NCBI GenBank assembly: GCA_035555435.1
Contig: DATMGN010000025.1
Location: forward strand, 1-64,000
DNA length: 64,000 bases
Source of the DNA: 73-13 sp035555435
Lineage (GTDB): Bacteria; Actinomycetota; Actinomycetes; Actinomycetales; Microbacteriaceae
Reading direction: 5' to 3'
Below are positions 59,742 to 64,000 of this stretch, one piece after another; position 1 is the stretch's first letter; every line of letters begins with the position of its first letter. The position numbers and the translations under genes are program-made. The notes under the pieces are model-generated. The model searched no databases. It worked only from the letters and a program-made list of their open reading frames with translations, and was not told the DNA's origin.

Positions 59742-59747
59742 CGCCCC

Positions 59748-60608
59748 ATGCCCGCGCCCGTCGTCATCGACACGATCCCGGGTATCCGTGGCGCCGTCGC
59801 CGCCGCGCGGGCCGAGGGGCGCCGCATCGCCCTCGTGCCGACGATGGGCGCGCTCCACCCCGGCCACTTGCGCCACGTCGAGCGCGTCCGAGCGCTCGAC
59901 CCCACGGCGTTCGTCGTCGTGTCGATCTTCGTGAACCCCTTGCAGTTCGGCGCGGGCGAGGACTTCGAGCGCTACCCGCGCACACTCGACGACGACGTCG
60001 CGCGGCTGGAGCAGGCCGATGCGGTCTTCGCGCCGAGCGTCGCCGAGCTGTATCCGGACGGCGGCGCGCGTGTGCGCGTCAGCGCGGGCGAGGTCGGCAT
60101 GACGTTCGAGGGCGCCGCCCGCCCCGGCCACTTCGACGGCGCGCTCACCGTCGTCGCGAAGCTCCTCAGCATCGTCGCGCCCGACCTCGCGAGCTTCGGC
60201 CAGAAGGACGCGCAGCAGCTCTGGCTCGTCGAGCGCATGGTCCACGATCTCGACCTGCGCGTGCGCATCGTGGAGATCCCGACGGTGCGGGAGCCGGACG
60301 GGCTCGCGATGTCGAGCCGCAACCGCTACCTGTCGCCGACAGAACGCGATGCCGCGCTCGCCCTGTCCCGCGCCCTGGCCGCGGCCGAGTCCGCCGCGGC
60401 GGCAGGCGCGGATGCCGCGGCGGTCGTCGCCGAGGCCGACCGACTCCTCGCGGCGAGCTCCGGCGTCGAGGTCGACTATTTCGCGCTCGTCGACACGATG
60501 ACGTTCTCCCCGATCGCCGACGACCACCGTGGTCCGGTCATCGCGATCGTCGCCGCCCGGGTCGGCGCGACCCGCCTGATCGACAACGCGCGCTTCCGCC
60601 TGGGCTGA
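59748..60608 (+). CDS. panC: Pantothenate synthetase
   Basis: A 286-residue enzyme that joins pantoate and beta-alanine using ATP, the last step of vitamin B5 synthesis. The nucleotidyltransferase HIGH-like motif is PTMGALHPGHLRHV (about 26-39) and the KMSKS-like one is AMSSRNRYLSP. QFGAGEDFERYPRT and FGQKDAQQLWLVERM are typical. It follows DUF2520 as in most relatives. A large palindrome lies just upstream. Confidence 0.97.
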   Translation: MPAPVVIDTIPGIRGAVAAARAEGRRIALVPTMGALHPGHLRHVERVRALDPTAFVVVSIFVNPLQFGAGEDFERYPRTLDDDVARLEQADAVFAPSVAELYPDGGARVRVSAGEVGMTFEGAARPGHFDGALTVVAKLLSIVAPDLASFGQKDAQQLWLVERMVHDLDLRVRIVEIPTVREPDGLAMSSRNRYLSPTERDAALALSRALAAAESAAAAGADAAAVVAEADRLLAASSGVEVDYFALVDTMTFSPIADDHRGPVIAIVAARVGATRLIDNARFRLG

Positions 60609-60644
60609 GGCGAGGCGCCCCGGTCGCTCGGAGGCCGCCACGGA

Positions 60645-60650
60645 TAGGCT
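60645..60650 (+). promoter_or_regulatory. -10 box of lysS, near-leaderless
   Basis: TAGGCT 8 nt before the lysS GTG start. Confidence 0.45.
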
Positions 60651-60658
60651 TGTCTCCC

Positions 60659-62158
60659 GTGACGGACGAGAACGAGGCCCACGAGCCGACCGCTGAGGAG
60701 ATCAGCGAGCAGATGGGCGTCCGGCTCGCGAAGCGCGAGCGGCTCATCGAGCGCGGCATCGACCCGTACCCCGTCTCGCTGCCGATCACGACGACGATCG
60801 GCGCGATCCGCGAGGCGCATCCCGAGCTCGCCGCCGACACGCAGACGGGCGAGCTCGTCGGCGTCGCGGCCCGCGTCGTGTTCCAGCGCGACACCGGCAA
60901 GCTGTCCTTCGTCTCGCTCCAGGCGGGCGACGGGCAGCGCATCCAGGCGATGCTCTCGGCGGCGGTCGTCGGCGAGGCGTCGCTCGAGGACTTCAAGTCG
61001 GTCATCGACCTCGGCGACCACCTGTTCGTGCACGGCGAGGTCATCTCGAGCCGGCGCGGCGAGCTGTCGATCATGGTCGACGAGTGGCGCCTCGCGGCGA
61101 AGGCGGTGCGGCCGCTGCCGAACATGTACAAGGAGCTGTCGGAGGAGTCGCGCGTACGCTCGCGCTACCTCGACCTCATCGTCCGCGAGCAGGCGCGCGC
61201 GACGGTCCGGGCCCGCGCCGCGGTCAATGCGTCGCTGCGCCGCACCTTCACCGAGCAGGGCTACCTCGAGGTCGAGACGCCGATGCTGCAGGTCATGCAC
61301 GGCGGCGCAAGCGCGCGTCCCTTCGTGACTGAGTCGAACGCGTTCGACACGGAGCTGTATCTGCGGATCGCCCCCGAGCTGTACCTGAAGCGCGCCGTCG
61401 TCGGCGGGCTCGAGCGGGTCTTCGAGATCAACCGGAACTTCCGCAACGAGGGCGCCGACTCGACCCACAGCCCCGAGTTCGTGATGATCGAGGCGTACGA
61501 GGCGTACGCCGACTACGACCGGATGGCGGACCTGACGCAGGAGCTCGTGCAGCAGGCGGCGCTCGCGGTCGCCGGCTCGCTCGAGGTCACTTGGGTCGAC
61601 GGCACCGTCTACGACCTCGGCGGCCAGTGGGACCGGATCCCGATGTACGAGTCGCTCGGCGAGGCGAGCGGTCGCACCGTGACGCCCGAGACGCCATTCG
61701 AGGAGCTCGCCGCGTGGGCGGCGGAGCTCGGCATCGAGGTCGCACACCCGATCCACGGCAAGTACGTCGAGGAGCTCTGGGAGCACTACGTCAAGCCCGA
61801 GCTCACCCGTCCGACGTTCGTCACCGACTTCCCGGTCGACACGTCCCCGCTCGTGCGCGAGCACCGCTCGAAGCCGGGCGTCGTCGAGAAGTGGGACCTC
61901 TACACCCGCGGTTTCGAGCTCGCGACGGGGTACTCCGAGCTCGTCGACCCGGTCGTGCAGCGCGCGCGCTTCGTCGAGCAGGCGCGACTCGCCGGTCGCG
62001 GCGACGTCGAGGCGATGCGTCTCGACGAGGAGTTCCTGCGGGCGCTCGAGCACGGTATGCCGCCCACGGGTGGGATCGGCATCGGCCTGGACCGCCTGCT
62101 CATGGCGATCACGGGGCTCGGGATCCGCGAGACGATCCTCTTCCCGCTCGTGAAGTGA
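60659..62158 (+). CDS. lysS: Lysyl-tRNA synthetase, class II
   Basis: A 499-residue synthetase. The N-terminal OB-fold anticodon domain covers about 60-150, and the class II catalytic domain follows: motif 1 YLEVETPMLQVMHGGASARP, motif 2 VFEINRNFRNEGADSTHSPE and motif 3 GIGIGLDRLLMAITG near the end. GTG 60659 (MTDENEAHEPTAEE) is chosen, following a TAGGCT box; a TTG three codons earlier is in frame. The middle region lacks an insertion domain. It precedes small membrane-protein genes. Confidence 0.97.
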   Translation: MTDENEAHEPTAEEISEQMGVRLAKRERLIERGIDPYPVSLPITTTIGAIREAHPELAADTQTGELVGVAARVVFQRDTGKLSFVSLQAGDGQRIQAMLSAAVVGEASLEDFKSVIDLGDHLFVHGEVISSRRGELSIMVDEWRLAAKAVRPLPNMYKELSEESRVRSRYLDLIVREQARATVRARAAVNASLRRTFTEQGYLEVETPMLQVMHGGASARPFVTESNAFDTELYLRIAPELYLKRAVVGGLERVFEINRNFRNEGADSTHSPEFVMIEAYEAYADYDRMADLTQELVQQAALAVAGSLEVTWVDGTVYDLGGQWDRIPMYESLGEASGRTVTPETPFEELAAWAAELGIEVAHPIHGKYVEELWEHYVKPELTRPTFVTDFPVDTSPLVREHRSKPGVVEKWDLYTRGFELATGYSELVDPVVQRARFVEQARLAGRGDVEAMRLDEEFLRALEHGMPPTGGIGIGLDRLLMAITGLGIRETILFPLVK

Positions 62159-62165
62159 GCGCCTG

Positions 62166-62261
62166 ATGGATCGCCGCTCGTCGCGCCTCATCATGGGGAT
62201 CGTGCTCGCGGCGCTCGTCGTCGGCGTCGCGATCTACTTCATCGTCCAGAACGCGATGTAG
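62166..62261 (+). CDS. Very small single-span membrane protein (31 aa)
   Basis: A short gene 7 nt after lysS: RRSSRL (residues 3-8) then a hydrophobic helix (about residues 9-27, IMGIVLAALVVGVAIYFIV), ending QNAM. It is too short for recognised domains. The coding hydrophobic pattern and the position between lysS and another small membrane gene support it, but the SD is weak. Confidence 0.5.
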   Translation: MDRRSSRLIMGIVLAALVVGVAIYFIVQNAM

Positions 62262-62292
62262 CGGCGCCCAGGAGCGCCCCACCCGGTCCGGA

Positions 62293-62298
62293 TAGGAT
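62293..62298 (+). promoter_or_regulatory. -10 box of the 60-aa membrane gene, leaderless type
   Basis: TAGGAT exactly 6 nt before the ATG at 62305. Confidence 0.45.
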
Positions 62299-62304
62299 CG
62301 CCGC

Positions 62305-62487
62305 ATGCCCCAGGAGTTCTGGCTCAACGCCATCTACTCGCTCATCCCGACGATCGTCCTCGGGCTGCTGTTCTGGATGATCCTGCGCGCGGTGCTGCGC
62401 GCGGATCGCACCGAGCGGGCGATCTCGGCGCGGATCGAGAACGAGGAGCGTGTCAAGGCGGGCCTCCCGCCGAAGCCGTTCGCCTGA
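62305..62487 (+). CDS. Small membrane protein (60 aa)
   Basis: A 60-residue protein with one membrane segment (about 8-30, NAIYSLIPTIVLGLLFWMIL) and a basic, helical cytoplasmic tail (RADRTERAISARIENEERVK) ending KAGLPPKPFA. Similar small proteins occur after lysS in related genera. A leaderless promoter precedes it. The function is unknown. It converges on a 45-residue minus-strand gene. Confidence 0.75.
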   Translation: MPQEFWLNAIYSLIPTIVLGLLFWMILRAVLRADRTERAISARIENEERVKAGLPPKPFA

Positions 62488-62491
62488 GCCC

Positions 62492-62629
62492 TCAGAGGTT
62501 CTGGGCGACGATCGCGATGAAGGATGCGCCGCCGGCGAGCACGAGCAGTCCGATCAGGGTGATCCACACGATCCACTTGCGCTGGCGCACCCGCCCGAGA
62601 AACCCGACCGGGCCGTCCTCATCGTCCAC
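62492..62629 (-). CDS. Small membrane protein (45 aa)
   Basis: A minus-strand gene from GTG 62629 to TGA at 62492-62494. The N-terminus is acidic then basic (DDEDGPVGFLGRVRQRKW), followed by a hydrophobic helix (IVWITLIGLLVLAGGASFIA) and IVAQNL. TAGAGT lies exactly 6 nt before the GTG, giving a leaderless promoter. The helix and promoter support a real gene; no family is known. Confidence 0.6.
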   Translation of the reverse strand: MDDEDGPVGFLGRVRQRKWIVWITLIGLLVLAGGASFIAIVAQNL

Positions 62630-62635
62630 GCGCCG

Positions 62636-62641
62636 ACTCTA
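62636..62641 (-). promoter_or_regulatory. -10 box of the 45-aa gene, leaderless type
   Basis: TAGAGT on the minus strand, exactly 6 nt before the GTG at 62629. Confidence 0.4.
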
Positions 62642-62662
62642 GCGGGCCCCAGGAACGCCGTG

Positions 62663-62673
62663 CGCCTGTGGCG
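62663..62673. promoter_or_regulatory. ClgR-like palindrome upstream of clpC
   Basis: CGCCTGTGGCG, flanked by TG and AAC, about 80 nt before the clpC ATG. It fits the outer CGC-N5-GCG part of the ClgR box of actinobacteria but not the central A. Confidence 0.35.
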
Positions 62674-62753
62674 AACACCGGCACATCCCCCCATGCCCCG
62701 GGGTTAGCCTCGATGAACGCAGTCCACCCGTGACCGCGCTGAGGAGTTTTCAG

Positions 62754-64000
62754 ATGTTCGAGCGTTTCACCGACCGAGCCCGTCGTGTCGTCGTCCTGGC
62801 CCAGGAAGAGGCCAAGATGCTCAACCACAACTACATCGGCACCGAGCACATCCTCCTCGGCCTCATCCACGAGGGGGAGGGCGTCGCCGCGAAGGCGCTC
62901 GAGTCGCTCGGCATCTCGCTCGACGCCGTGCGCGAGCAGGTGCAGGACATCATCGGCCAGGGGCAGCAGCAGCCGACCGGCCACATCCCCTTCACGCCGC
63001 GGGCGAAGAAGGTGCTCGAGCTGTCGCTGCGCGAGGCGCTGCAGCTCGGCCACAACTACATCGGCACCGAGCACATCCTCCTCGGCCTCATCCGCGAGGG
63101 CGAGGGCGTCGCCGCCCAGGTCCTCATCAAGCTCGGCGCCGACCTCAACAAGGTGCGCCAGCAGGTCATCCAGCTGCTGTCCGGCTACCAGGGCAAGGAG
63201 GCGGTCGCGGTCGGTGGCAATGCCGAGCAGAACGCCGGCGCCGACAAGGGCTCGCAGGTCCTCGACCAGTTCGGCCGCAACCTCACGCAGGCAGCCCGCG
63301 AGGGCAAGCTCGACCCGGTCATCGGGCGCGAGAAGGAGATGGAGCGGGTCATGCAGATCCTCTCCCGGCGCTCGAAGAACAACCCGGTCCTGATCGGCGA
63401 GCCCGGCGTCGGCAAGACGGCCGTCGTCGAGGGCCTCGCGCAGGCGATCGTCAAGGGCGAGGTGCCGGAGACGCTCAAGGACAAGCAGCTCTACTCGCTC
63501 GACCTCGGCAGCCTCATCGCGGGCAGCCGCTACCGCGGCGATTTCGAGGAGCGCCTCAAGAAGGTGACGAAGGAGATCCGCACGCGAGGCGACATCATCG
63601 TCTTCATCGACGAGATCCACACGCTCGTCGGCGCGGGCGCGGCCGAGGGTGCGATCGACGCGGCCTCCATCCTGAAGCCGCTGCTCGCCCGCGGCGAGCT
63701 CCAGACGATCGGCGCGACGACGCTCGACGAGTACCGCAAGCACTTCGAAAAGGACGCGGCGCTCGAGCGCCGCTTCCAGCCCGTGCAGGTGCACGAGCCC
63801 ACGGTGCCGCACGCGATCAACATCCTGAAGGGCCTGCGCGACAAGTACGAGGCCTTCCACAAGGTCTCGATCACGGACGACGCGATCGTCGCGGCGGCGA
63901 AGCTCGCCGACCGCTACGTGCAGGATCGCTTCCTGCCGGACAAGGCGATCGACTTGATCGACGAGGCCGGTGCGCGGCTGCGCCTGTCGATTCTGAGCAG
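62754..64000 (+). CDS. clpC: ATP-dependent Clp protease ATP-binding subunit ClpC, partial
   Basis: The first 415 codons of ClpC, the unfoldase of the ClpCP protease; the gene runs off the right edge. Two N-terminal repeats (MLNHNYIGTEHILLGLIHEG and LGHNYIGTEHILLGLIREG) form the adaptor-binding domain. The first AAA domain has Walker A GEPGVGKTA (about 216-224), Walker B IIVFIDEIH (about 281) and LRDKYEAFHKVSI. GAGGAG lies 7 nt before ATG 62754. A ClgR-like palindrome and a TTAGCCT -10 box lie upstream. Confidence 0.95.
   Translation, partial: MFERFTDRARRVVVLAQEEAKMLNHNYIGTEHILLGLIHEGEGVAAKALESLGISLDAVREQVQDIIGQGQQQPTGHIPFTPRAKKVLELSLREALQLGHNYIGTEHILLGLIREGEGVAAQVLIKLGADLNKVRQQVIQLLSGYQGKEAVAVGGNAEQNAGADKGSQVLDQFGRNLTQAAREGKLDPVIGREKEMERVMQILSRRSKNNPVLIGEPGVGKTAVVEGLAQAIVKGEVPETLKDKQLYSLDLGSLIAGSRYRGDFEERLKKVTKEIRTRGDIIVFIDEIHTLVGAGAAEGAIDAASILKPLLARGELQTIGATTLDEYRKHFEKDAALERRFQPVQVHEPTVPHAINILKGLRDKYEAFHKVSITDDAIVAAAKLADRYVQDRFLPDKAIDLIDEAGARLRLSILS

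Overview
The window is high-GC DNA from an actinobacterium, most likely Microbacteriaceae or a close relative. The evidence is the right-hand gene order (tilS, hpt, ftsH, folE, folP, fused folB-folK, DUF3180, two PH-domain genes, DUF2520, panC, lysS, small membrane genes, clpC), the F420 enzymes, LPxTG and LAxTG surface proteins, and many genes whose start codon sits 6-7 nt behind a TANNNT -10 box (predicted leaderless mRNAs). No IS element, prophage or CRISPR array was seen, and no stretch above about 300 bases lacks a gene or RNA.

Left part (1-14150): a molybdenum block (moeA partial and moeB on minus; an HTH-TOBE protein, modA and modB on plus, with no modC here), an acyl-CoA dehydrogenase, two transporters, recQ, a short leader-like peptide plus small protein, an acyl-CoA oxidase, a DUF805 protein and an LPDTG-anchored beta-helix surface protein.

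Centre (14253-35900): a catabolic, F420-linked island. It holds a cyclase-family hydrolase, F420-dependent glucose-6-phosphate dehydrogenase, a Baeyer-Villiger-type monooxygenase, an FO synthase (FbiC) whose CofH half lacks its iron-sulfur cysteines, a GntR-led operon (DUF3500, CoA-transferase, carboxyltransferase), a fumarylacetoacetase-family hydrolase with a cupin, an enoyl-CoA hydratase, two class A flavin hydroxylases (MhpA-like and TfdB-like), a TetR regulator and a complete Liv-type ABC importer. Two promoters in this island, one before the MhpA-like gene and one before the importer, carry the same pair of 14-bp operators with the same 18-bp offset, so a shared regulon under the TetR protein is likely.

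Right-centre (36068-48182): surface proteins (one LAxTG, one with a Pro-Thr linker), an AraC regulator, an AEC carrier, a DAO-family oxidase, LhgO, a PPOX/F420-type protein, a TMEM175-type channel, a hipBA toxin-antitoxin pair with two clear operators, and a tRNA Glu-Asp-Phe cluster. Right end (48320-64000): an M23 peptidase, ppa, and then the conserved housekeeping run listed above, ending inside clpC.

Several families of short palindromic repeats are scattered through the window, both between genes and inside reading frames (tilS, folP, fbiC, livG and others), where they add low-complexity peptide segments.
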